A stretch of 64,000 bases of DNA, taken from NCBI GenBank assembly GCA_903955385.1, contig CAJBNH010000138.1, positions 1 through 64,000 on the forward strand, read 5' to 3'. Positions 43,401-52,377 of the stretch are shown here, one piece after another (position 1 is the stretch's first letter; each line of letters starts with the position of its first letter). The notes under the pieces are model-generated. The model was not told the origin of the DNA and made no database searches. It was given only the letters and a program-made list of their open reading frames with translations. This stretch comes from an uncultured Myxococcales bacterium (lineage in GTDB: Bacteria > Myxococcota_A > UBA9042). Position numbers and translations under genes: made by a program.

Positions 43401-46400
43401 GGACGCAGCCGTCTTGCCCTGATAGCCCAACGTAACGGCCGGGGTGTCGCCCACCGCAAGGGCGATGCGCACGCGCGCTTCCGTCTCGTCGAAACTCAAG
43501 GTGAAGGTGGGACTTGCCCATGTGGTGTAGCCGGTCTTGGTCTTCTGCGCGACGATGACCTTGCAGTCCGTGGCCGCGTTGGCGCCGCCCTTGGCGACGC
43601 CGTTGGCGCAGTCGAGCCGGGCTTCGGCGGCCAGTGTGCCGGTCACGCCTGAGGTCTTGGCCGTGGCCTGCCACAACAGGTACGAGAGCTTGCTGTTGCT
43701 CTTGGGCAGCAGGATGGTTTGCACCACCGTCGCGCGCCGCATCGCGTCGTCGTCCAACGCCGCCAGCTGCCCCTTGGCAGGGAGGACCAGACGATAGGCA
43801 CCCGCGCTGTCTGCGCTGAAATTGGTCTTGGTGGAGGAGACCTTCGCCCCAGCGGCGTCGACCACGCTGGCCAGATCCGTCTTGCCGGTCGAGGACTGGT
43901 TGCCGTACGCCGCCCAGTCCCAGGGACCTACGGTCGAGCCAGCCTGCACGATCGCGCCGCTGAGCCAAGTCGACGGCCCCTGGGTCCGGATCTCCAGCGT
44001 TTCGTCGCGCGTCAACGCACGGTCGAACAGCGCCGCCCAGCCCAGGGCTGCAGCCGACGTCACCTGCAGGGTTCTCGGCCCCGTATCCGTTGCGTTGAAC
44101 AGGGCACTGCTCCCCGTTCCCGTCGTGCCATAGCCGTCCAGCTCCAGCCGCCGCCCCGAGGCCGACTGCGTCACCGCGACGAACTGCCACGCTCCGTCGC
44201 CCACGACGTGCGCGCAACCCGTCTGCGAGAGCTTGGTGCCGTCGCCGAAGGTGGCTTCCAGCGCGCGGCCGCCGCAGCTCGAGCCCGTCGCAATCTTCAA
44301 GCGAGTCGTCGTGCCCTGCTTCCACTCGAGCAGCGTCGTGCCGGTCGTCACCGTGCCCACGCGCACCCAAGCGCCCAAGGTCCACTTGCTCAGGCCGGTA
44401 AGGTCGTCGCCCTCGGCCGGCAGCGCCATCACCGCGCCGCTGGGCACCGCCAACCCATCGAATGCAGCGCGCAACGGTTGATCCTTGTTCGCCTTCGATG
44501 CTGCCGCGTCCCGCAGCTGTGGCACCGTGACAAGCGCCAGCTGGGGCTTGCCACCCGTGGTCCACAGGCCGTCCTTCACGACGATGCGCGCATCCACGGC
44601 TGGCCACACGCGAGCCACGCCGGCATTGGGCCTGCTGACCAGCCCCTTGAGTTCGTCGGCGTCCAGCGCACGGTCATACAGCATCAGGTCGTCGAAGTCG
44701 GCCAGGGCGGCCACGTCGAAGTTCGTGCCGTTGCCCAAGCACGCCGGACACGCGCCCGGATGGCTGGCTGCGATGCCGCCAAGCTTGGCGGCGCCCCAGG
44801 TCCAGTCGCTCAGGCGCCCCATGCGCACCGCGGTCGCAGAGGCCGTCGGCTTGCCGTTGAGGGCGAGCACCAGTCGGCCGTCCTGAGTCTGGTTGGTCGC
44901 CATGGGCATGGAGGGTTCGAAGACGACCGCCACATGCGTCCACTCGCCCCGGGTCACCGCCACAGCAGAGCGCAGCGACGTCTGACCCGGCACATCGAGG
45001 CGCAGCTTGCTGCCGGCCGACGCAGGCTCGACAGCAAGGTTGAGCACCGGGTCCAGACCAGAGAAGCCGCAGAGGTATCGCACCATCAGGCGCGAGTTGT
45101 CCTTCGCACCGGCCACGCTCGCGCAGGGATTGCCTGCCGCCAGCCACGGATCCACGGTGCAGCTGATGGCGCCCATACACGCCTTTTCCGCCACGGCCTG
45201 GATCTCGGGGTAGGCACACGCGTAAGTCTTGACCAGAGCGAAGTAGCCCTCTCCCGACACACCGGCGATGGTGCCGCCCATGGGCTGGAAGCTCGGACCG
45301 ACAGCCTCGCCGTAATACGCCTCAATGGCCTGGATGCGCAATTTCGCACTCTTGGGCGACGAAGTCAGCGACTGGTCCGGGCACGCCACCTGCAGGCCCG
45401 AGTCCTTCGGACGCGACACCGCAAAGAATTCCTGAAGTTGCCAGGCCTGTCGGTCCGGCCAGTCGACGCTTTGCGCAGAGCCCAGCGCCTGCGACACGGT
45501 CGAGGTATCGGCGGCCAGTCGCACCCACCCCGCGACGGTGAAGCCACCGTTGGAGGCTGTGGCCGTGCTGGCATTGCCGCGCCAGGTACGGTCGGTCGAC
45601 ACGCGAATGGTGCCAAACGTCGAGACGCTGCCATTCCGGGTAGACATCGCGGCCGAGCCGCCGGGGCCGTCCGCAACGACCTTCACGGTGCCGCCAGCGC
45701 GCAGGGCCGATAGCGACGAGTGGACGTTCGGATTGCCCGAAAGCGCGCCATTCGCCGGCACGTAGGCCAGAAGTCCTCGGGTCGGCAGCGGCGGCGGCGA
45801 CGGGCGCACGTCGTCCAAGGGGCTTGCGCTGTAGTGGGCGCGCGCTGTGCCGCCACTGCGGTCGATGACCCGTGGGTACGGTGCGTCCTGCATGGACGCG
45901 GTGGTCTTGGCCGGGCAAGCGCCGCAGTCGGCGCCGCAGGTCAGACAGTCCTCTCCAGTCAAGGCGTTGCACGACTTGTCGCCACAACTGCCGGCCGCCA
46001 GCTTGACGCCGCAGGTCGCCCCAAAGTTGTCGCAGCAGTCGCCGCGCGCCACGCAGCCCGCGTCGCACTGACACGACCATGCCGCGTTCTGGTTGCAAGC
46101 ATCCGACCCGCATTGGTGCGGACCCTGCACGGCGCAAGACTTTGTCCCGGCGTACGGCACGTAGGAGCACGAACCGCCGACAGAAGTGCAGTCCTGCGAG
46201 ATCAACTGCGTCGCAGTGCAGTACTGCAAGTTGTTGCCGGTGCAGGTGCCGGCACTGGTAACGCCTGCCTTGGTGCAGGCTTCGACCCCGCAGATGCCCG
46301 CCGTGGTGCACTGCTGTCCGTCGCCGACGCAGGTGCCGCACGATCCGCCGCAGCCGTCGTCGCCACAGGTCTTGGTGAACTCGTAGCCGGTGTAGCACCC

Positions 46401-49400
46401 GCCAGTCTTCTTGTTGACGTACGTGCACCCCTTGCAGCTGGGCGTACAGCACGAGCCGTCGGCCTTCGCCGTCTGACCTGTCGCGCACGTGGTGAAGCAC
46501 TGGCCCGCACCAACACCCGAGGTCGCACAGGTCTTGCCACTCGAGCAGGTGCCGCAGCTGTTGCCGCAGCCGTCGTCGCCGCACACCCGCTTCAGGGTGC
46601 CCAAACCGCACGAGCAGACGCTGGGGCAGGTGGCCGACGTGCCCGCGGGCAGCGTGTCGGTGCTGCCGCAGACAAAGCGGCCCTGCGCCTTGTTCCAGCC
46701 GGCCTTCTGGCCGTTTTCGCAGGTGACCTGCGTGGCCGCGCTGGCCTTGGCCTCGATGCCCGGACAGGTGGTGATCACGTCCTTGCCGCCCGGGTCTTGC
46801 GCCACGCAGCCGACCAGCGGATACGCACCCTCGCACGGGGTGAAGCACTTGCCCTTGCCGAGGCTGCACAGTTGGCCGCTGCTGCACGAGCCGCAGGAGC
46901 CGCCGCACCCGTCGGGACCACAGGACTTGCCGGAACAACTGGGCGCGCACGCCGCGGCACCGGGGCACTTGAACGGGTACTTGCCGGTCGGCTCCTTGGC
47001 GCCGTCGTCGGTGCAGGTGTAGACCTGATAGGTGCTGCTCCAGCCGCAGTAGCGACCCGACGCTGCACAGTCGTAGGACTCGATCGAATTCGGCGCATGG
47101 CAGGTCAGGAACTTGCGACCGTCACAGCAGCTGACGTCGGTCGGTACCTTGCCGTAACAGGCGATCTTGGGCGCACAGTAGTTGTAGGTGGTGCTGTTGA
47201 CGGCGTAGGAGGAACAGGTTTCCTCGCTCGAGCACGTGCCGCACGTGCCGCCGCAGCCGTCGTCGCCGCACGTCTTGTTGGCGCACTGCGGGGTGCAGCA
47301 CTTGACGGGCTGGACCTTGCTGCCCGACGCGACCTGCTTCTGGCCTGCCGGACACACGCAACTGGGCTTGCCGCCTACGAGTGCGCAGCCGGCGTTTTGA
47401 CATGCCGAGGTACCCGAGCACGCGCCCGCCAGACAGATGTCGTTCACGGTGCACGCCGAGCCGTCGTTGCACGCGGTGTAGTTGGTGGGCTCGAGGTCGT
47501 GGAAGCAATACGGCGCGTATTTCTTTTCGCAGTAGTCCGCGGTGCAGGGATTGTTGTCGTCACAGGTATTCGGCTTGCCCGCCGTGCACTTGTTGTTCGC
47601 GCAGACGTCGTTGACCGTGCAGGGGTTGCCGTCGTTGCACGCGGCGGTATTTGCGGTGTGGACGCAACCGGTGTTGTCGTTGCAGCTGTCGGTGGTGCAG
47701 AGATTCTTGTCGTCGCAGTTCTTCGCAACGCCGCCGCACGCGCCCTTGGCGCACGCGTCGTTCTCGGTGCAAGCCGTGCCGTCGTCGCAAGCCAGGCTGT
47801 TGTTGACGAACACGCAGCCCACCGACGGGGCGCAACTGTCCGTCGTGCAAAGATTCTTGTCGTCGCAAGCGAGCTTGGTGCCGGGCTTGCAGCTGCCCTC
47901 GCTGCACACGTCGGTCACCGTGCAGACGTTGCCGTCGCTGCACGGGTGGCTGTTCGGCACATACTTGCAGCCGCTCTGGGAGTCACAGCTGTCGTTCGTG
48001 CACGCGTTGCCGTCGTTGCACGCAGGCTTGCCGCCGCCGATGCATGTCCCCTGCCAGCAGGAGTCGCCGTTGGTGCATGCATCGCCGTCGTCGCACGGCT
48101 CGGTGTTGTTGGCGTGCTGGCAGCCCAACACGGCGTTGCAGGTGTCCGAGGTGCAGGCAAGCCCGTCGTCACAGCTCTTCGGGTCGCCGCCCACGCACGC
48201 GCCGCCCGCGCACATGTCGCTCTGCGTACACACGTTGCCGTCGTTGCAAGGCTTGTCGTTCGCCGCTGCGTACTGGCAACCCAGCTTGGGGTCGCAACTG
48301 TCCGTGGTGCATGGGTTCTTGTCGTCGCAGCTCAAGCCGCCGCTGCCCGCGCATGAGCCACTCTTGCACGCATCCACCAACGTGCAGATGTTGTTGTCGC
48401 TGCACGGCGCGGTGTTGTTCGTTGTGGTGCACCCTAGCTGCGGGTCGCACGCATCGTCGGTGCACGGGTTGCCGTCGTTGCACGCCTGGATGCTCCAGCC
48501 CGCGCACTGACCGCTCGCGCAGACCGCGCCCAAGTGGCACACGTTGCCGTCGCTGCAGGCCTTGCCGTCGGCAACGGCCGTATGCGGCGCGCAGGTGGTG
48601 GCGTCCAGACAGTCGTCGGTGGTGCAGGGGTTGCCGTCGTCGCAGTTGACGTCCGAGGCGCCCTTGCACGAACCATTGGTGCACGCGTCGTTCTTCGTGC
48701 ACGAGCTGCCGTCGTCGCACGCCGTGGCATCGCTGACGTTGCCGTGCTGGCAGCCCTTGCTTGCATCACAAGTGTCGGTGGTGCAAGGGTTGCCGTCGTC
48801 GCAATTGGGCGCCCCCTGGCCGGGCTGGCAGCTGCCCTGACCACACACGTCGCCGTCGGTGCACACGTCGCCATCGCTGCACGGGCTGGTGTTCGCCGTG
48901 TACTTGCAGCCGGTCGAGGGTTCGCACGCGTCGTTGGTGCAGGTGTTGCCGTCGTCGCAGGTGACTGCGGGACCGCCGGAGCACGCGCCGGCCTGACAGG
49001 TGTCGCCACCGGTACAAGCGTTGCCATCGTCACAGGGCTGGGCGGCCGGCTTGTGGTCGCACGAGGCCGCCAAAGGCGCACAGATCGCCCGGACCGCGAG
49101 CGTCTTCTTGACGCCGCCGCACGGGTCGCCGAACACCGAATTGCCGCCCACGATGCTGCAGGTGCCCTTGCCAAGGCACGCGGCCTTGACCTTGTCCATC
49201 GACTCCACGGCTTCGCAGGTGCCCTTTTGCACGTTCGGGCAGGTCCCCTCGGGCAGACCATAGCTGGCGAACGGGATATCGACGATGGCCGATCCGGGCG
49301 GGCAACTCAGCGTCAGCAGGTCATTTTCGCTGGCCGTCTTGCCACACAGGGTGCTGGCGGTGGACGGCGTGCAGGTGGCCACCACGCCAAGCGACTTGTC

Positions 49401-52142
49401 CCCACACGGCGAGTCGATCTGCCACTTCTGCGCCAGCCAATCGAGCACAGCGGTCCGCTCGGCGTCCGTCAGCGCGTGGTCGTAGTACAGCACCTCGCCG
49501 ATGTAGGCATTCGAGTCCTCCATGGCCTCCGACGACCCGACGTACAGCGGCTTGTTGCCGAGCTCGATCGAATTGCCGTCGCCCGAAACGGACTTGAGGC
49601 CGGCCCCACCGGTCCTCGAGAGGTAGGTCCGGGTCGTACCGTCGATGCGACCAGACAGCAGGAAGGCGGTGTTGGTGCTGAGGACCAACGCCACGCCGTC
49701 GTTGTCGTTGACGGATTGGAAGTGCGTGTTCTGCGGCGACGACGAGCCGTCTTGCTCGAGCGACCAGTCCATGTCGCGGTAGCCGTGGTGCACCATCGCG
49801 CCCCACTGGTCCGGCGTGCGGTACTGCAACGCCACGAACACCGTCATGTTCTTGGTGATGGCGAACGGCTGCGACACCAGCTGCCGGTCCTCGCCGTCGA
49901 AGTTGATCGCGGGCCGGTTGTTGATCAAGGCGGCGCCATAGACGGGCGCGACGCTCTTGGTGTCGAGCGAGAGGTCGCGGCCGTTGCCCGACAAGTCCTT
50001 CCAGGAGTTGACCGCGCTGCCGCCGCCAAGCGTTATCGAGGCGGCGTCGGAGGCGTCGTAATGTGCGGCAAGTCCGTCCGTCACGGGCACGGAGCTTGCC
50101 GGGGCCACGGGGTTGTCCACCGTGCACGTCGCCTTTCCCAAGCAAGCCTTCTCCACCGCCCCCTTGGGGTCGCCGGCCAGACACGCATCCGTCCCCAGCG
50201 CGAGGTCGGGGCAGGTGCCACCAAGGGTGCCGGTCTTCGCATAGCTGACGGCCGAGATCGTGCTGCCGACCGGACAGGTCAGTGTCAGGTTCTGACCCTC
50301 GGGTGCCTTGCCGCACACGGACTGCGTCGAGTAGGTCGAGGTCGCGCCGCAGGAATCGGAGGTACACACGTTGCCATCGCTGCAATCGACCGGAGCGCCA
50401 GCCGCACAGACCGCGCCGTTGCACTGGTCGTTCAGCGTGCAGGGATCGCCGTCGTCGCAGGTGCCGTCGCCGCACGCGCCGCCGCAGCCGTCGCTGCCGC
50501 ACTGCTTGGTGGACCCGTCGGGATTCTTGCAGTTGGGCACGCAGAGGCAACTCTGCAAAGGTCCGTTGCCGGGGGCGGGAGCACCGGAAGTGCTGCACTG
50601 GTAGTTCTGGCTCGAACCCTGCCAGCCACACGAACCGCCTGAGCACGCCGAGACGATGTCCTGCCCGAAGGCGTCGCACGTGTGCAGGTTGTCGCCGTCG
50701 CAGCACCCGCTGGGCGAGACCGCGCCGCAGCTTCCCGCGCAATACAGGGCCACGCCGCCGTGGGAGTCGAGGAAGTTGATGCCCTTGAGCGACGCGACCT
50801 TGGCCAGGCCGTCGGCGTGGATGCCGCCCCAGGCCCGCACCGTGCCGTCCACCTGCAGCGCGAACAGCGTTTGATGCGGCGTGTACGCGTCCTCGCCGCC
50901 CCCGAACTCGAGGTTCGACACCGCTACCGAAACCACGGGCTTGAGATCCTGCGGTGGCGCAGCAGCCCGCGAGCCCCAGGCGACCACCGAGCCGTCCTGC
51001 TTCACGGCAAGCGCCTGTCTGCGGCCGATGGCGACCGATACGACCCCGGTCAAGCCCTCGGGCGGCGCAGCGAACGGCACCGGGCTGCCGTTTTCGTCGA
51101 AGTCCTTGGCCGCCAACACCACCGTGCCGTCCGTCTTGATCGCGATGAAGTTTCCGCCAGCGTTGCCGATTCCGCCCGCCAGCGCCTTGAAGCCTGACTT
51201 GCCGTTGAGGGCACTGAACGTGCCAAACTCGTCCCACCCCCACATGGTGATGGTGCCGTCGGCCTTCAACGCGGCCGCCGAGACGCCTCCGGCCACCACC
51301 GAAACGACGTTCTGCAGCCCCGCCGGCGGCGTGCCGACGATGAAGGACTCCCACTGTCCGCCGGTCTGGCCCCAGCCGGTCACCGTGCCGTTGCTGCGCA
51401 AGACGATGACGGCGTGGTCGGCGCAGGCCACCTGGACGGCGTCGTCGATGCTGTCGTTGGCCGGGTTGTCCAGCACCGTGCCCGTCGAGTTGCCCCACTG
51501 CTGCGGTTCGTGGCCCCAGCGCACCAGCTTGCCGTCGTCGCGCACCGCGTAGCCGAACCGCGCGTTGCTGCTGGTGCAGGCGGACTTGAAGCCAGCGCCC
51601 GTGGGCACCTTCTGGCCGGCAGCCAGCGAAAAGGGGTAGAGCTTGACCCAACTGGCGTGCACGTAGCTGTCGAGCCAGGTGGCAATGCGTCCGCACGCCT
51701 TGGGCTGGCAGACGCCGTCATTGCACACGTCACCGGTGCCGCAATTGGCCGGGCAGGCCTCACCGGCGCAGCCCGGCTTGCAGTAGCCGGGGCAGTACGG
51801 TTGCACGGTGGTGAAGTCGGCCAAGGTCTTGTCGACGCAGCCGATGGTCGAGACCGTGTTCTTGTCGTAGGCACACACGGCCGGGCCCGAGGGCTTGGCG
51901 ACCGTCGAGCACGTCAGGTCGACGGCCGCGCCTTGCCCACTGCACGACTGCAGGACGCCGCCCGCGCAACAGCCGAGCGCAGGGTGACTTGCGTCGCAAA
52001 CGGCTTCGGCCGGCGTGGCCCAAGTGCTGGCGAGGATGACCCCCGTCGCCAGCAAACCGATCAGCCCTCGGTCGGACGGACCGAGCATGCGGAACCCAGT
52101 CGAGCCCCGTGGCGCACTTCGACCAGAAGGACAATCCAGCAT
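40434..52142 (-). CDS. giant modular exported lectin/LamG protein, 3902 residues
   Basis: One of the longest genes possible for a bacterium, first of a four-gene operon. Start 52142 is chosen over 52088 because AGGAGG lies just upstream of the former; the signal peptide ends TPAEA (about residue 47). Approximate domains: RCC1-like propeller repeats 180-430; a sea-urchin-egg-lectin (SUEL) domain from 600 interrupted by a LamG-like domain (about 684-912); a complete SUEL domain 932-1022 (TLSCPPGSAI, then FGDPCGGVKKTLAVRAIC); about 21 CDDGNxCT modules 1033-1580; further GDDGCGG modules; a somatomedin-B-like module 2004-2044; a LamG domain 2120-2500 with a SUEL domain inside it; another LamG 2534-2714; a beta-rich C-terminal domain 3600-3902 with amphipathic strands. 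It is probably a rhamnose- or galactose-binding surface or matrix adhesin. Confidence 0.88.
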   Translation of the reverse strand: MLDCPSGRSAPRGSTGFRMLGPSDRGLIGLLATGVILASTWATPAEAVCDASHPALGCCAGGVLQSCSGQGAAVDLTCSTVAKPSGPAVCAYDKNTVSTIGCVDKTLADFTTVQPYCPGYCKPGCAGEACPANCGTGDVCNDGVCQPKACGRIATWLDSYVHASWVKLYPFSLAAGQKVPTGAGFKSACTSSNARFGYAVRDDGKLVRWGHEPQQWGNSTGTVLDNPANDSIDDAVQVACADHAVIVLRSNGTVTGWGQTGGQWESFIVGTPPAGLQNVVSVVAGGVSAAALKADGTITMWGWDEFGTFSALNGKSGFKALAGGIGNAGGNFIAIKTDGTVVLAAKDFDENGSPVPFAAPPEGLTGVVSVAIGRRQALAVKQDGSVVAWGSRAAAPPQDLKPVVSVAVSNLEFGGGEDAYTPHQTLFALQVDGTVRAWGGIHADGLAKVASLKGINFLDSHGGVALYCAGSCGAVSPSGCCDGDNLHTCDAFGQDIVSACSGGSCGWQGSSQNYQCSTSGAPAPGNGPLQSCLCVPNCKNPDGSTKQCGSDGCGGACGDGTCDDGDPCTLNDQCNGAVCAAGAPVDCSDGNVCTSDSCGATSTYSTQSVCGKAPEGQNLTLTCPVGSTISAVSYAKTGTLGGTCPDLALGTDACLAGDPKGAVEKACLGKATCTVDNPVAPASSVPVTDGLAAHYDASDAASITLGGGSAVNSWKDLSGNGRDLSLDTKSVAPVYGAALINNRPAINFDGEDRQLVSQPFAITKNMTVFVALQYRTPDQWGAMVHHGYRDMDWSLEQDGSSSPQNTHFQSVNDNDGVALVLSTNTAFLLSGRIDGTTRTYLSRTGGAGLKSVSGDGNSIELGNKPLYVGSSEAMEDSNAYIGEVLYYDHALTDAERTAVLDWLAQKWQIDSPCGDKSLGVVATCTPSTASTLCGKTASENDLLTLSCPPGSAIVDIPFASYGLPEGTCPNVQKGTCEAVESMDKVKAACLGKGTCSIVGGNSVFGDPCGGVKKTLAVRAICAPLAASCDHKPAAQPCDDGNACTGGDTCQAGACSGGPAVTCDDGNTCTNDACEPSTGCKYTANTSPCSDGDVCTDGDVCGQGSCQPGQGAPNCDDGNPCTTDTCDASKGCQHGNVSDATACDDGSSCTKNDACTNGSCKGASDVNCDDGNPCTTDDCLDATTCAPHTAVADGKACSDGNVCHLGAVCASGQCAGWSIQACNDGNPCTDDACDPQLGCTTTNNTAPCSDNNICTLVDACKSGSCAGSGGLSCDDKNPCTTDSCDPKLGCQYAAANDKPCNDGNVCTQSDMCAGGACVGGDPKSCDDGLACTSDTCNAVLGCQHANNTEPCDDGDACTNGDSCWQGTCIGGGKPACNDGNACTNDSCDSQSGCKYVPNSHPCSDGNVCTVTDVCSEGSCKPGTKLACDDKNLCTTDSCAPSVGCVFVNNSLACDDGTACTENDACAKGACGGVAKNCDDKNLCTTDSCNDNTGCVHTANTAACNDGNPCTVNDVCANNKCTAGKPNTCDDNNPCTADYCEKKYAPYCFHDLEPTNYTACNDGSACTVNDICLAGACSGTSACQNAGCALVGGKPSCVCPAGQKQVASGSKVQPVKCCTPQCANKTCGDDGCGGTCGTCSSEETCSSYAVNSTTYNYCAPKIACYGKVPTDVSCCDGRKFLTCHAPNSIESYDCAASGRYCGWSSTYQVYTCTDDGAKEPTGKYPFKCPGAAACAPSCSGKSCGPDGCGGSCGSCSSGQLCSLGKGKCFTPCEGAYPLVGCVAQDPGGKDVITTCPGIEAKASAATQVTCENGQKAGWNKAQGRFVCGSTDTLPAGTSATCPSVCSCGLGTLKRVCGDDGCGNSCGTCSSGKTCATSGVGAGQCFTTCATGQTAKADGSCCTPSCKGCTYVNKKTGGCYTGYEFTKTCGDDGCGGSCGTCVGDGQQCTTAGICGVEACTKAGVTSAGTCTGNNLQYCTATQLISQDCTSVGGSCSYVPYAGTKSCAVQGPHQCGSDACNQNAAWSCQCDAGCVARGDCCDNFGATCGVKLAAGSCGDKSCNALTGEDCLTCGADCGACPAKTTASMQDAPYPRVIDRSGGTARAHYSASPLDDVRPSPPPLPTRGLLAYVPANGALSGNPNVHSSLSALRAGGTVKVVADGPGGSAAMSTRNGSVSTFGTIRVSTDRTWRGNASTATASNGGFTVAGWVRLAADTSTVSQALGSAQSVDWPDRQAWQLQEFFAVSRPKDSGLQVACPDQSLTSSPKSAKLRIQAIEAYYGEAVGPSFQPMGGTIAGVSGEGYFALVKTYACAYPEIQAVAEKACMGAISCTVDPWLAAGNPCASVAGAKDNSRLMVRYLCGFSGLDPVLNLAVEPASAGSKLRLDVPGQTSLRSAVAVTRGEWTHVAVVFEPSMPMATNQTQDGRLVLALNGKPTASATAVRMGRLSDWTWGAAKLGGIAASHPGACPACLGNGTNFDVAALADFDDLMLYDRALDADELKGLVSRPNAGVARVWPAVDARIVVKDGLWTTGGKPQLALVTVPQLRDAAASKANKDQPLRAAFDGLAVPSGAVMALPAEGDDLTGLSKWTLGAWVRVGTVTTGTTLLEWKQGTTTRLKIATGSSCGGRALEATFGDGTKLSQTGCAHVVGDGAWQFVAVTQSASGRRLELDGYGTTGTGSSALFNATDTGPRTLQVTSAAALGWAALFDRALTRDETLEIRTQGPSTWLSGAIVQAGSTVGPWDWAAYGNQSSTGKTDLASVVDAAGAKVSSTKTNFSADSAGAYRLVLPAKGQLAALDDDAMRRATVVQTILLPKSNSKLSYLLWQATAKTSGVTGTLAAEARLDCANGVAKGGANAATDCKVIVAQKTKTGYTTWASPTFTLSFDETEARVRIALAVGDTPAVTLGYQGKTAASKVVYTAAGVDHVGAGSAVLGLTAVSYTVTASVTSPAGDAFYVPGMSTAISYSNQPAAGKLQGVYDVRIYPRVLGLGERAATVQWGCAASGCGVGNRACVETPSSGAQQLTVAACATCDVGFREVAGDCVKQADPGQTCLNDSECNTGLCSRAVTAWIKDSKGDFSIPEYAGFGQCTYKTASDACKSDCLKLGKDCASVGYADKQGFRCQGGCAANFKPTKATGSYAGTVNYECAWDPPATFNDHCNSDTDCDGGLCVSRKTKLYGVTTDATTLTHGRNFYSSNSWDGYWWGPYRECPDKAGCAVASLTEGDDKVCIATTQAQCTSVNMQSRVVSGPKWDGATASGVACENCSSEQYSGQPLYKQAWTLMSPGACKTLYDNYFDLLTTKNGATGVFVGTKFYAKGLPAGFGGDILDQEPTLAILRRLILKDAAPTSLLTPEIISQLQKAGIGNDLIGWSSLSEATKLAYRRQFAGTCGWMGNQGNQTCVHPDVFPIGACNLKSYSFASGDYLKWSPPTLTADGKTGYVGNVATYDSAFFNADLNKPVCVPNKFPNGTTCPPPGKENDAQFSRPQAGKMCDSGFCAADSHVCDVGFVAYEKLYGNARNDGESGGGGNDLGVIALNQDQGALFRLQKADGTLALETGTTDHRNYLLEAHSKQAISLFGKTLPILDLSIALAVTPAAAQTKKKASYKQEFLILNVQPPSLPTLPKMSCGGSSWDNGEYSGAGCSIKRQAVGIGIDKTSKGKTKEGEHGSPKKIGAQLGGASTTEASGTLAQIVDASQITLASFKIPLPIQECPTGLDGVKIVVGRACFAKQTTIGPVPFKVEAELSPEASVAFGAELDKDTLEPAAIVTPAVGLALQIKGGIGGSVGPLEIFAGIKAAITIIELAFPVKFAIGFKQGVDATTSNTVTDLWKVQIQVKNDIEVTFLKLALGLFFDVGIGPFTFSFEYEFFEYEGIRMVWALADNLAYESKVDFKWALPATTAK
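47405..49045 (-). repeat. array of about 21 alternating CDDGN modules in the giant gene
   Basis: In-frame modules of about 25-26 codons, alternating between a type with DxCxxGxC and a type with NPCTxDxCDxxxGC, so the true unit is a pair of about 51 codons (near 153 bp). Similar DNA words occur in the 21228 and 52378 genes. Boundaries approximate. Confidence 0.8.
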
Positions 52143-52210
52143 GTGGCCTCCTCGCGCCAGCCGTCACAGTCGCCCCACCGCCGGGGAGCGCGCTGTCGGC
52201 CAGCGGAAGC

Positions 52211-52239
52211 AGGATGGTTTCTGGGATCGAGGGTGTCAA
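52211..52239 (-). promoter_or_regulatory. candidate promoter of the giant-protein operon
   Basis: On the minus strand TTGACA (52234-52239) is followed 17 bp later by CATCCT (52211-52216): a consensus -35 with a weak -10, about 70 bp upstream of the 52142 start. The rest of the 235-bp gap to 52378 holds no evident gene. Confidence 0.35.
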
Positions 52240-52377
52240 TGGACCTAACGGTCGCAAACAACGTTCATCGTGAGATTCTTCACATCGAACCAGACCCCTT
52301 TCTCGGCGTCGCAGCACGCAGCGGCGGCGGCCGGTGCAGCGCCTCCACCGCCTCGCGCGCTTCACAGAAATGCAGGT

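Noticed and set aside
45720-48356. An 878-codon plus-strand reading frame opposite the giant gene
   Set aside because: Ala/Val/Arg-rich antisense translation of CDDGN modules; no recognisable domain, and the minus frame is certain.
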